Source of the DNA: Bathymodiolus brooksi
Lineage: Eukaryota; Mollusca; Bivalvia; Mytilida; Modiolidae
Length of the DNA: 64,000 nucleotides
Assembly (NCBI GenBank): GCA_963680875.1
Contig: OY804579.1
Span: 19,949,804 to 20,013,803 of the forward strand
Direction of reading: 5' to 3'
Shown here: positions 34,845 to 45,489 of the stretch, in pieces
How the letters are laid out: each line of letters starts with the position of its first letter
Position numbering within the stretch: position 1 is the stretch's first letter
Made by a program: the position numbers and the translations under genes
Notes under the pieces: model-generated
What the model was told of the DNA's origin: nothing
The model's database searches: none
The model's input: only the letters and a program-made list of their open reading frames with translations

Positions 34845-35012
34845 CTGCAGTTTTCACGGTGAGCACCAATTCTACGGCCAAAGACCAGTAAAATTTTGTT
34901 CAGACCAGTAAATTTTTCAGTTTTTATTTAGTACTACATCATGTACATGTATATAAAAATAAATTTAAGAACTTGATTCGGACCAGTTAATTCAAATTTT
35001 CATTTCGAGGAC
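34845..35012. repeat. Dispersed repeat D, plus orientation
   Basis: aaagaccagtaaaattttgt, aagaacttgattcggaccag and aattttcatttcgaggactg recur in inverted order at 57,738-57,862, defining a two-copy repeat family in the window. No coding capacity. Confidence 0.7.
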
Positions 35013-35132
35013 TGCACTAGTTAGCAAACTCAGGGTATATGAGTTTTGTAAGGACATGTCATTAGTCAATCATAACCTGATAATTTTACTTAACCAGGGA
35101 TAACAAGATATGATTATAATCTAACGATTATG

Positions 35133-36649
35133 AAGTCTCCCAAACCGGCCACAGACAACCAGTTTAAAAAATAAATTAAAAGCTACCTTTGAAATCGAAC
35201 AATGTTGAATTTTTGCGGTATTGTGACGACCATTTTGAAAATGGTGACCGGTAGAAATTTTTCAATGTCGGGAATCAATTCAGGACGTTGAAATCGAACA
35301 ATGTTGAATTTGTGTGGTATTGTGGCGGCCATTTTGAAAATGGCGACCGGTAGACATTTTTCGATGTCAGGAATCATTTCGGGACATCATAATCTACCCA
35401 CATATGAAATGTCGTTGAAATTGGACAATGTTGAATTTGTGCGGTATTGTGGCGGCCATTTTGAAAATGGCGACCGGTAGAAATTTTCCAATGTCGGGAC
35501 ATCATTATCTACCCACATATCAAATTTTGATGATATCGGACAATGTTGAATATTTGCGGTATTGTGGTGGCCATTTTGAAAATGGTGACCGGTAGAAAAT
35601 TTTCAATGTCGGCAATTAATTCGGGACATCATTATCTACCCACATATCAAATTTTGATGATATCGGACGATGTTGAATTTTTGCGGTATTGTGGTGGCCA
35701 TTTTGAAAATGGTGACCGGTAGAAATTTTTCAATGTCAGGAATCATTTCGGGACATCATAATCTACCCACATATGAAATGTTGTTGCAATCGGACAATGT
35801 TGAATTTGTGCGGTATTGTGGTGGCCATTTTGAAAATGGCGACCGGTAGAAATTTTTCAATGTCGGGAATCAATTCGGGACATCATTATCTACCCACATA
35901 TCAAATTTTGATGATATCGGACAATGTTGAATATTTGCGGTATTGTGGCGGCCATTTTGAAAATGGTGACCGGTAGAAATTTTTCAATGTCGGCAATTAA
36001 TTCGGGACATCATTATCTACCCACATATCAAATTTTGATGATATCGGACAATGTTGAATTTTTGCGGCATTGTGGGGGTCATTTTGAAAATGGCGACCGG
36101 TAGAAATTTTTCAATGTTGGGAATCAATTCGGGACATCATTATCTACCCACATATCAAATTTTGATGATATTGGGCAATGTTGAATTTTTACCGCCCATT
36201 TTTTATACCGTGTTTTGGCAGCCATTTTGAAAATGGCAGACATCTCTAAAATTTTGAAAACGCAGAAATGCTCCTCTAATGGTGACCTATCACTATGTCA
36301 AATTTTATGTCTCCATCATTATTCATTTAGAAGTTATTAACATTAATGTACGAAATTTCAACTTTCCCATAGGATTCTATAGTAACCCCCACTCCCTTTG
36401 AACCCCTCAAAATATGACTTTGACCCCTTTACCACAAAGCTGAAAACTTTAGGACCAACTAGAAACATATATCTATAACTCCACAAAGTTTCATGAAATT
36501 CTGTCTAGTAGTTCCTGAGATCTGCTGTGGACAAGTTCATGGTCCACGGAAAGAAAGGAGAAAGAGGAGAAAGAGAAGAAGAATAATAATAATAATAATA
36601 AGAAACGGAGCAAAAACAATAAGTCTCCCAAACTTTGTTTGGGAGACTT
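35133..36649 (+). mobile_element. Helitron/HINE-like element with central ~129-bp tandem array (second family)
   Basis: It starts aagtctcccaaaccgg and ends with the hairpin aagtctcccaaac-ttt-gtttgggagactt (36621-36649), so the ends are also inverted copies. The core (35.19-36.2 kb) has about eight units of 100-129 bp, each with the palindrome gccattttgaaaatggc and the phrases cggacaatgttgaa and gggacatcattatctaccca. A unique 3' part with gttcctgagatctgctgtgg and an (aat)n/(aga)n stretch precedes the hairpin. It has no coding frame. The layout resembles the 10-15.5-kb elements, but the sequence is different. Confidence 0.7.
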
Positions 36650-36834
36650 AATTAATAAACTATACTACAAAACTGAAGCTAATTTGATATTTGAACCATC
36701 ACCAACAACAACATTAGCAAAGATCAACCAATAAATATTTCATAGTTTTTGTTATAACAGTTCAATGAGTTCTGATCATTAGTTAACAGAAATTTGAACA
36801 CTCCTATGGCAAACTCTGCTCTAGTACATGTACG

Positions 36835-37090
36835 TACATCCATGATAGCATCTTCAATTCCCAATCAGCACAAAATACACAACTTACATGTAACTTGATA
36901 AAAGACAATACAATGATCATTCATGTACAAAACTATCTGATCAAGGAAACATTATACAACAAAACTTTTCCATCAAGTCAATGAGAAAGAATATTAGGTT
37001 ATGGTTGTTATCGTTGATGGTGGTTCTAAACAAAAACATAAATTTGAAAGAGGACATACCGTTAGTTCCAGGGACATTCCTGCTAAAAGC
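36835..37090 (+). mobile_element. Degraded Pearl/HINE-like fragment
   Basis: gatagcatcttcaattccca then atcagcacaaaatacac, acaatgatcattcatgtaca and ccagggacattcctgctaaa follow the order of the 10-15-kb array and 3' portion with many changes. Confidence 0.5.
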
Positions 37091-39116
37091 TTTGTTTAAT
37101 GCTGAAAAGTTATTTTCGAAGTAAATGTTATTGTAAAAGTTTGCAAATGAACAAGACTGCAAAATAATGACAATAAGAAAGGTAACTCACAGAATTTCAG
37201 ACAGAATGTATCTATCCTAGTCATTAGTAACAGTGGCCTGTAGTTCCTGGTTCTGTTTAGATATTTGGCATTAAACACAATTAGTTACATCTGTCATAGA
37301 CCACTAACATGTCAAATGAAGAACAAATTATGTACCTACATGCTTGTATGTGTTATCATTTATCAGTGTTGAATGGGTGATTTTAGCTTGTCAGGTTTCA
37401 AAATACAGTGAAGATATATATTATACATTACTATTGAGTGACATATCCAGATTTCTCTAAATGGGGGTTCTACTTTCATTTTTGATCAAAACAAATTATA
37501 AGGTTTCCATGTAGACAGCCATGTGTTTTACTGGCTATTCTGAAGACAATATTGATATATTTTTTTCATTTCAAGTCTTATTTAATTATGAGTTAGAGGA
37601 AGATATTTTGCTTGAAGGTGGTAAATGTGAAAAGAGTAATTATATTTGATAGGCTTTTTATTTCATGTGACAAACAGGACATACTATTTATGATATTATG
37701 TTGAAAGCCATCATATATTTCCAACAAAAATCAATGAGAAATGAAACAATTGCAATGGGTTAACCATTCGATACATGTACCTTGTATGTACAAACTGAGT
37801 TATCTTAAAATCTTTTTCTCATCCTACACATCATACAGGGTAAATATTAATTGTTTTTGGTTCAAAAGTGTTTTCAAATTATGGCTGGTCAGTCACCCTA
37901 TCATCAAAGTGAATGTATTACTACAATTCTGTCATTTTTATGGTTTCTAGAGATGCAATTGCATATACAAAGGTATATACACTATTATTATTAGTGTAGT
38001 GTCTTAAAATATAAAGCTTATGTGAACGAGACTTAAAAACAGGGATAAAGGAGAGGTTTACTGAATCTTTCTCCAGTTTTGAGCCAAATACACATAAACT
38101 TTATATCATAAGACATTGCATTAACATTGTGTTTATCCTGCAGAAAAATTACATTAATCCATCGACGTTTATATTTTAATTTAAATAATAAAATGATATA
38201 TTTATCCCTCGACTGTCCCTTTTGATATTTTCTGTCAACAGAAAGTGAACTGGATTTACAACTAGGTTCCCAAAGCTCATGAGATAACATGTGACAGGGG
38301 TACCAGAAAAAAGCTGAGACTGAGAAAATCATTCCTTATCCCCTTTCATGCCATATTGAGATTAAATTCTATGTACAAATGTATATATGAGAGTGACTGT
38401 AATGCTATTAACCCTTTATCTTTCTTGTTATAACAAATATCTTGAAAAAATCATTCAAGATATATATACAATAAGGTAGACAACGAACAGTGACAAATTT
38501 TCTGTCCTCTATTTTTAATGAATTCAATATTTTTTTTTTACTTTTTGACAGGGAATTAACTATTTCGAGATTATCCCTGAAATTCATGATTGTTATATTT
38601 GATTAGGTCCTGTTTTTCACAATATGCACCCTTTGGGATGACTTTTTGACTAAAACTAAATGTCTGAAGCTTGGAACTTAAGTTTAAGCAATCAAATACA
38701 GTGTTTAACAATTTTTCAATATATTTTATAAGTCTATAATGAGACTGGGTGTACACAATGAGATTAAGAAGAACAAAGTAGAATTGGATGATAATTAACT
38801 ATGCACAATAATAAATGCAAAGCATTGTGTGCAAGATTATGGGATGTCTAAATTCAGGACAAGGGGGCATGGATACATGTGCTACATTTTAAGTTGTATT
38901 TTGAGGAAGTGTACATACAGGTATATACATTATCTTTTTTCCAGTTTTTAACACAGCAATGCCAATAGGAACATTCCTTTTGTAGCAATTTGTTTCCCAC
39001 TTGAAGTATCTTAACAATTATTTGAAATATTACTTAAAAATGTTGAAGTATCTGATTAATAACATATATTTAGTACAATTTACTATCCAGCAGCAAATGA
39101 CTATAATATATATCAG
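37091..39116. other. AT-rich DNA, no gene supported
   Basis: Short frames on both strands (60-99 codons) lack consistent splice sites or motifs. No element was recognised. Confidence 0.45.
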
Positions 39117-39240
39117 ATCAGAGAAGGTGAACTGCAGTGGAAGTAGCAATTTATATAGACAGTGCATGAACTGTAGTCTGGTTCCTGATGTGTTAATGTC
39201 CCATGGAGAATTTAGCAATTGTCAATCGTTCAACCAAAAG
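39117..39240 (+). CDS. Candidate internal exon, Cys-rich 41 residues, gene unknown
   Basis: It is bracketed by the acceptor tatatatatcag and a consensus donor AAAAG|GTAAGA. The open frame between them encodes 41 complete codons (SEKVNCSGSSNLYRQCMNCS...FNQK) after one leading base and ends in phase 0. It has four cysteines and two N-C-S glycosylation sequons, composition typical of a secreted or extracellular segment. No partner exon is proven, and the family is not recognised. It could be chance; the quality of both splice sites and the non-random composition are the reasons to list it. Confidence 0.35.
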
Positions 39241-39477
39241 GTAAGATAATTAAAACTGTAAGTACTGTCTGTTTGAATTGTTGCTTACAAAATGTACATT
39301 GATTGAGGTTCACATGAGAAAACTCATGACTGATTTCGAATAAATTCTAGGACTAAATTAAAATTTCCTTGGAATACTTAAAAGCAAGTTGGTATGTACC
39401 AATAAATGATCGAAGGATTCATAACTTTTTGATTGATAAATACTTATCGTTTGGATTTCGTGGACCCCTTGAAAAAT
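39241..39477. other. AT-rich DNA
   Basis: Nothing recognised; would be intronic if the preceding exon is real. Confidence 0.4.
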
Positions 39478-39995
39478 CTACATGTACATTCACATGTCAA
39501 AAGTATTTCCCTATATATTTCATATAAAACCATTTATTTTCAAAACATTCTCATGAAGTCATTCCTTATCTGATTTTAATGAAATCTTCAGCATTAAATG
39601 CAGAAATAAATATAGTGTCTTCTTCGTATAATTTTCAAATAATTTTATTTCTACTTTCCCTAAAGAATTGATTTAAAAACAAAGTTTATTTTTTTCACCA
39701 AATCTTACTACATGTATACATGACATGTCATGTACCGTAATCATATTAAATTGTGACGTCAAGAATTTATATTTGTGTTTAAATCATAAATGCTTGTAAA
39801 TAAAAGTTTGAAAAAATTACATGAAGATAACAAAATAAACTCTAATAATTCTACTATTAAAGATAAAAATTTCATGAAAATCAGCTAAGGAATGACTTCA
39901 TGAGAATGCTATGAAAATAAGTGGTTTTATATGATATATAGGAAAATATCTTATGTGGAAATACTTTTGACCTGTGACTGTATATACGTAGTTCA
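39478..39995. mobile_element. Tc1/mariner-type MITE with ~100-bp TIRs
   Basis: The left end ctacatgtacattcacatgt then caaaagtatttcc and right end ggaaatacttttgacctgtg then actgtatatacgtag are inverted; the match continues through tcatataaaaccatttattt and ctcatgaagtcattcctta. The interior has no frame. The gtcaaaagtattt terminus resembles Tc1-like ends. Confidence 0.7.
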
Positions 39996-40149
39996 AAGGT
40001 CAGAAATCTGTCATCTTCACATATACATTTATGTATCATAGAATAATCCCTGTGAGCTATTTCAGGGGAGGTCATAATAGAGAGGGGTTTGCATTGCATC
40101 CCCAAAAAATGGCAGCTGGAGCCTGGATTGGACGATTCCAGGGCATTGG

Positions 40150-40905
40150 TCCGAAGGTTCATTAGACCGAAGGGTCATTAGTCCGAAAGGTCTATAGTCT
40201 GAAGGATCAATGGTCCGAAGCAATCATTTGCAACAAGGAGGAAAGTTGTAGGTCAAATCAGTGCATGCCTGCTGTAATTAAGACATAAGTACGATTCCCG
40301 AGTCTAGTCACTATATAAATAAAAAATTGCAGAATTTTAGTTGACAATGCCCATTGACAGATAGTGATGATTTTCTGACTCCTAATTATATATAAAGTCT
40401 CAAGTTACGGCCATCTAATATGAAAGGCGGGCTGATTAAACTAGATCTATAATGCACCATCATGTATTTGTAAAAGACAAATTCCCTTCTCAAAGAAACG
40501 TCTATCAATACGCAGGGTGGACCAACAGGTCAGAAGTATGTTATACGACATTGCAAGGCATTTACAATGAAAGGCAAGTTGTCAATTACAATTAGTTGAT
40601 AATTAGCCGGTTTATTTTACCTCAGAATCTACATATACATATAAATATAGAAAGGATAAAAAAGTCTTTAAAAGCTTGTATTCGTCGTGTGATAGAAAAA
40701 AAATTGTCATGCAAACTGTCGAAAAGGATGTATTATTACACGAGAAAACGTGGCAACCATTTCTATCAATGTTTTATGCAATTCTATATTACATGTATAT
40801 CGATACATAAATTTGTAGTCTCGAGGTCATTCAAAATTCGATTTTGCTCGGACCTTTCGGACCATTGACACTTCGAACTATTGACCCTTCAGACTAATGA
40901 ACTGA
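40150..40905. mobile_element. Transposon whose termini are inverted arrays of a ~16-bp iteron
   Basis: The left terminus has five units of the type tcattagtccgaaagg (40,150-40,220). The right terminus has about four inverted units (cggaccattgacacttcg, cagactaatgaactg; 40,845-40,905). The interior has aattcgattttgctcgg but no convincing gene; the 90-codon frame at 40,596 is Lys/Tyr-rich and unlike known transposases. Termini made of short tandem units recall fold-back elements. Confidence 0.7.
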
Positions 40906-41363
40906 CAGGGTAGCGGATAGATGATATTACTGGATACTTAACTAGTCGCAGAATCTAAATGTACGGTATATTATTAATTGAATTGAATATAGGTGACACT
41001 TTAACACTGGGTATATCTCAAACAATCGGAAAACATAATTCAAGTTGGGGGAAATTCTTACAAAACATCAAAACTGAAAAAGAGGGGGTCTTATCAGAGT
41101 ACGGTATCAGGTCCGTTCGCCCTAGGGCGAACGTGTATTACTATTAGGGCGAACGTGATTGCGATGTGTAGAATTTTTGATGAGAAAATTTACACTAGTG
41201 TTGTCTATCCATAAATAGTGCGAACTTTAAAAAACACAGGTAAGTTTTGTTATGATTAACACACATGTTTATAAACGCGCTAATCACTCAGAACCGGTTT
41301 TCCTATTGTTGTCACCCGTGCATTTTATTTAATAGCATCTCATCAATTTATTTTAATATTATA

Positions 41364-41780
41364 ATGACAAAGATTAAATATCAAAATATGGAGCAGGAGG
41401 AATATCAAGCAATATTGAATTACATGAACAACAAATCTTACAATCAAAATGTTTCTGAAAATGAAAAAAGGAGGATTCGAGCTAGGAGTAAAAAGTTCAT
41501 GATCAAAGAAATAGACGGTTTGCAATATTTGTATACAAAAGATGCAAAAGCTGTAGTAACTGAGGAGAAAAAGAAGAATGATATGTCTGTATGTGACATA
41601 CAGTCAGGAGGCTACCTAGGCAGAGACAAAACTTTTGAAAAGATTAGAAATAAATACTACTGGAAAGGGATGTTTAAAGACGTTTCTAACTTTGTTAAGC
41701 TATGCAGTATGCAGAGAGCGTCAGTTTACCAACATAAATTGATATACAATTTATTATCACATCTATTAGAAAAAGGCTGA
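41364..41780 (+). pseudogene. Degraded integrase zinc-binding (H2C2-type) domain fragment from a retro/DNA transposon
   Basis: The frame from ATG 41,364 (an upstream ATG at 41,265 is also open) encodes 138 residues. A Lys/Arg-rich N-terminal part (NEKRRIRARSKKFMI) leads to a segment around GGYLGRDKTFEKI and YYWKGMFKDV, diagnostic of the integrase zinc-binding domain found in Gypsy, Ginger and domesticated integrase genes. The His and second Cys ligands expected around these motifs are absent, so zinc binding is probably lost. The catalytic DDE core is missing; the frame ends in the 323-bp duplicated DNA. It is a relic, not an active enzyme. Confidence 0.7.
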
Positions 41781-42378
41781 CACTTAAGGTAGTGTATTAT
41801 TTCCTTGAAGAATAACTGCACTAGGTAATTTTTTCCAGGATAAATTATACTAGTGTATTATTTCTACATAACAATTTATTTTCAAATAATCACTTCAATA
41901 TTTTTTAACCCCCCAAAAAGCCTATGCCCCATTTTTTTTATAGTCTCCCTAAAAAATCCCTTTTAAGAGTGTTTTGGATACACAATTAAACAAAGGATAA
42001 TTTACACTAAGCATGGAAAAAATAACATAGTGCAATAATTCCTCTGGAAATATTGCATAAATTGATATACAATTTATTATCACATCTATTAGAAAAAGGA
42101 TGATACTTAAAGCAGTGTAGTATTTCCTTGAAGAATAATTGCACTGGGTAATTTTTTCCAGGATAAATTATACTAGTGTTTAATTTCCACATAACAATTC
42201 ATTTTGAAATAATCACTTCAATATTTTTTAATCCCCCACAAAGCCCATGCCCCATTTTTTTCATAGTCCCCTTAAAACAATCCCTTTTAAGAGTGTTTTG
42301 GATACACAATTAAACAAAGGATAACTTACACTAAGCATGGAAAAAATAACCTAGTGCAATAATTCCTCTGGAAATTAT
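41733..42378. repeat. 323-bp direct tandem duplication
   Basis: cataaattgatatacaattt begins both copies (41,733 and 42,056), and each ends cctctggaaat. They differ at scattered positions (for example ggctgacactt against ggatgatactt), so the duplication is not very recent. Copy 1 begins inside the integrase frame. Confidence 0.9.
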
Positions 42379-42447
42379 ACACTAGTGTAACTTGTCGGAG
42401 TTGTCCTCTGGAAAGAACACTGTTACAAACGGACCCTAGCAAGCGGT

Positions 42448-42797
42448 TCTGACGTAAATCTGTAGATATTTTCAACCTTTACGTATTCAGAACTAGAGAC
42501 ATACTTATATAGGTACTATAAGGACACACAAACATTATGTATATTACGCTTATTTTGATCTTGCACAAATTCTTCCGTTACGATCGTAAATCCATATATT
42601 TTTAACTAACAGGAAGTTGTCATTCACGACTCATCGTGCTAACCGGAAATCACTCTAAATTTGGCGGGAAATTCAATTCACGCTTTCAGTTTCATTTCAG
42701 AAATTATCAAATAACAAATACAGAGTATTGTCAATCAAGGAAATAACACAATTAATGACAATTGTCGCAAAAGATAAAAAAAAATGCAGCTGCTGAC
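42448..42797. other. Unique DNA left of the long-TIR element, with an ISRE-like motif
   Basis: On the minus strand at about 42,686-42,702, GAAATGAAACTGAAAG includes GAAACTGAAA, the core of interferon-response elements. No gene is apparent beside it. Bases 42,789-42,797 are the left target duplication of the next element. Confidence 0.4.
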
Positions 42798-42960
42798 GTA
42801 GTCCGAGATTCCTCTGTCGTTTAACGGCATTGATAAAGTTGCTTGTAGCCGTTCAACGACAGAGGGTGCTATATACGGAAACCATCAAATTTGCCTCACA
42901 GCGATAGTATCGGCACATTTCCACGTTTCGTGGCTATCGGATTTTATTTTCTATCATAAA

Positions 42961-42984
42961 CCTTATATAAATCGCTTCACCAAT
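42961..42984 (-). promoter_or_regulatory. Outward CCAAT-TATA promoter-like pair in the left TIR
   Basis: On the minus strand ATTGG (42,984-42,980) is followed 11 bases later by TATATAAGG (42,969-42,961), pointing out towards the terminal hairpin. It is mirrored in the right TIR. Function is inference. Confidence 0.4.
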
Positions 42985-43225
42985 CATTTTTCTATTCATT
43001 CATAACCATCTTACCCTCAGAAAGTGGTGTTACACTCCATTACAGCACGATTTTGCCTTAGATCCTATTATTCCACCATTTGACTTCCATTTTCGAATCT
43101 ACACACGTGATCTCGCGATACTAACTGAATGATGACAGCAACGCATTGCATGATGGGAGCTAATTAATGCAGCGTGCCAAATTATTTGGAGCATTATTTG
43201 CATACGTAAACAACATTCAAATCAC

Positions 43226-43402
43226 ATGGAAGACGATACATTTAAGCGTATTCTGCAGGACAAACAGTCCATCTACAGATCAAAGCAGAGCAGAAGGAAA
43301 TAATACAGAATGTGTTGGAAAGAAAAGATTCAATGGCAGAGTGTTACCAACGGGCTTCGGAAAGAGCATGTGTTACGTTCCCCCTTTTTGTTTTTGGACA
43401 AG
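43226..43402 (+). pseudogene. Captured first-exon fragment of a RecQ-family DNA helicase, frameshifted
   Basis: In three overlapping frames the segment reads MEDDTFKRILQDK, then KAEQKEIIQNVLERKDSMA, then VLPTGFGKSMCY, and finally FLFLDK at a donor AAG|GTACTA (43,403). LPTGFGKS is helicase motif I (Walker A) of RecQ enzymes, which unwind DNA 3'-5' using ATP. The AEQ...I...L spacing before it also fits that family. Frame changes between the three pieces show decay after capture. Only motif I is present; the other helicase motifs are missing, so there is no activity. Retention of the donor site and some intron means the copy was taken from genomic DNA and not from mRNA. Confidence 0.75.
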
Positions 43403-43740
43403 GTACTACATTTTTTTTTTCTTATGGTTATCTGTAATTCACTAAATTTGCTGTTAAAATCATTACCAATCAATATAATCAACTGTATTAAATTTTATGT
43501 TAATTGTTCTGCCTTAACAGGCGCCTATGATTGGCAATAAAAATATTTGTTTGTTTGTTTATATGCAAATCATCTCCCATGATACATTGCGGTAATCGTA
43601 GTTTTCTCGTAGTCACGTGACAAATGTTTGAAAAATGGAAGACAAATGTCGAAATCATAGGATCTAAGGCAAAATGGTGCTGTAATGGAGTGTAACACCA
43701 CTTTCTGAGGGTAAGATGTTTATGAATGAATAGAAACATG

Positions 43741-43764
43741 ATTGGTGAAGCGATTTATATAAGG
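43741..43764 (+). promoter_or_regulatory. Outward CCAAT-TATA promoter-like pair in the right TIR
   Basis: ATTGG (43,741) and TATATAAGG (43,756-43,764) point rightward through the terminal hairpin and into the flank. Conserved in both TIRs. Confidence 0.4.
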
Positions 43765-44394
43765 TTTATGATAGAAAATAAAATCCGATAGCCACGAAAC
43801 GTGGAAATGTGCTGACCCAGAGTTGGAGAAGCAAACCCGCTGTTTTCCGTATATAGCACGCTCTGTCGTTGAACGGCTACAAGCAACTTTATCAATGCCG
43901 TTAAACGACAGAGGAATCTCGGACTACTGCTGACGCAACCTTTTTTATTTTGAGAACTGGACTTAGAGTCTTATAGAAGCAAGGATTTATAAATTCTTGT
44001 TGAGTTAGAACTGACTAGACCGAATAATCAAAATTTAACGGTTTTACGAATTCTAATGAAAATGTCCCACACCGTTACGCGACAATTTCAAGCGTCGTCT
44101 TCTTGTATTCCATGCCATATATTTTTTTACTGAACAAGGTTGAATATTTCTTACAGAGATATTTACGATGTGCTTTTCAAAGTATTTTTCTATACCAAAA
44201 ATGGTTGAATTTCACAGAAAAATATATATGCAGCTTATTTGCGGTTTCTTAACATAAACTTTTTCAAGAAACGTTACCCAAGTAAAACATCATCCATTCT
44301 TGACGTTACGCTTTATAGCACCAATACCGTACGCGACTATAGTCCCCCGTTCACTGCTCCGAAGTCTTGTGTGTAGTTGATGTATCTCAATGAT

Positions 44395-44583
44395 TTGATT
44401 GATTGATTGATTTTTTTGTGTTTTAACGCCACTTTCAACAATATTTCAGATATATCGTGGCGACCAGTTTTAGTGGTGGAAGAAGCCAGAGTATCCGGAG
44501 AGAACCACCGACCATATGCATGGCAAGCAACTGGTAAACTTTATCACATGCGACTGCGAGTCGAGTGCGCCCTTTTTGTAATT
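44395..44583 (-). mobile_element. SINE family S2, head missing
   Basis: A gattgattgattga tail (plus-strand view), gtgttttaacgccactttca, the agaagccagagtatccggag core and gcgactgcgagtcgagtgcg are present; the match stops at ttgtaatttacc, so the tRNA head is lost. Confidence 0.85.
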
Positions 44584-44686
44584 TACCCGTACGTACGTCC
44601 GTAACAAAAATGTCCGTCGAAGATACCCAGCTATTACCGAAATGTATATGACTTAATAAATCAGAAGTTGTATCGTGTGAGCAACA

Positions 44687-45480
44687 CTACTCGGGACTGT
44701 CGGCCTAGTATTTTCTGAAGCGACCGACTTAAGTAGTGCAATTTAAACTTAAAAAAAATGAAAATGTCCGTAAAAAGATATTTCGACTTAATTTGATTTT
44801 TGGTATGGAGCTTGTACTATGTCAATCGTAACTACTCGGCCATTCTCGCTACCCTGCAAATAACCTCGTATGCATTAGGCGTATAAATCGCACTACTTTT
44901 CACATGTCAGTTACATGAAAGTTTGATAAAGTTATATTTTAAACAATTTTCTATATTTCAATTAAAGTGTTAATTAGTTTTGCATGATTAGATTTTACTT
45001 AGTATGTCTTCCATATTGGATTTTCGTGGACTATATTTTTGTGCGGCTTAACTTAACTTAACTTCCGGCAAACAATTTAAGAAGAATTTCTACTAAGTAC
45101 GTACGAGGTTATTTGCAGGGTAGCGAGAATGGCCGAGTAGTTACGATTGGTACTATGTATGACTCCTATTTTCAGACCTGTGCCACACTTCTTATGTCCA
45201 ACGGACACGTTTGTCTTTTATTTGTATTTACTAACTGTCAATTTAATCATTCATACGTCGGTGGTTATTTGGAGAAGTCGCCGATTGCAGTATTGAAGCT
45301 GACGACTGCCGGACTTCTTTATTTTAGCGTAACTACTTGGTCATACTCCTTGCCTGTCAAATTACTTAATTTTCCGTGCAACGGAAATTGTCGAGTAGTT
45401 ACGATTGTGTCGGCCTATCGAACTGTCGGACCATCAACCTGTCGGACCATCGAACTGTCGGACTAAAGAGCTGTCGGACC
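44687..45480. mobile_element. Composite element with 48-bp inverted arms and terminal ctgtcggaccatc iterons
   Basis: Arms at about 44,823-44,870 and 45,103-45,150 (caatcgtaactactcggcca then ttctcgctaccctgcaaata) are nearly perfect inverses around a 232-bp loop. At 45,405-45,480 four units of atcgaactgtcggacc type stand in tandem, and gactgtcggcctag at 44,697 is a single matching unit. A third gagtagttacgattg is at 45,395. Frames crossing it (45,113-45,466) are not considered genes. Confidence 0.6.
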
Positions 45481-45489
45481 ATCACTACG

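Larger units (their letters stand above)
41109..42447 (+). mobile_element. Non-autonomous element with a decayed integrase fragment
   Basis: The ends ggtccgtt (41,110) and aacggacc (42,436) are inverted. A 20-base perfect palindrome, cgttcgccctagggcgaacg, lies just inside the left end, with a second partial copy (tagggcgaacgtg) 30 bases on. The inner borders carry acactagtgt on both sides. Contents are the integrase-like frame and a 323-bp direct duplication. Limits are approximate, as no target duplication was found. Confidence 0.55.
42798..43926. mobile_element. Pack-MULE-like element: ~370-bp TIRs, exact 9-bp target duplication, captured gene fragment
   Basis: The ends tagtccgagattcctctgtc and gacagaggaatctcggacta are perfect inverted copies. 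Identical ctgctgacg lies on both sides (42,789-42,797 and 43,927-43,935). The TIRs run to about 43,168 and from about 43,561, with roughly 30 bases of divergence near ccatcaaatttgcctcac. Each TIR carries its own hairpin just inside the end (cctctgtcgtt...aacgacagagg) and an outward CCAAT-TATA pair. The interior holds a RecQ-like exon relic and a ggcaataaaaatatttgttt stretch like the 3' end of a LINE. Long TIRs, 9-bp duplication and a captured host exon are the hallmarks of Pack-MULEs; the Mutator assignment is inference, since no transposase is present. Confidence 0.75.

Noticed and set aside
41265..41780. Functional integrase gene
   Set aside because: Zinc ligands and the catalytic core are missing and the frame ends in duplicated non-coding DNA; listed as a relic instead.
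42686..42702. ISRE-like motif as a promoter of a gene
   Set aside because: No transcription unit is visible next to it; a single short motif is weak evidence alone.
45113..45466. 117-codon plus-strand frame near the 45-kb inverted arms
   Set aside because: Starts in an inverted arm and ends in the iteron block of a non-autonomous element; no domain is visible.
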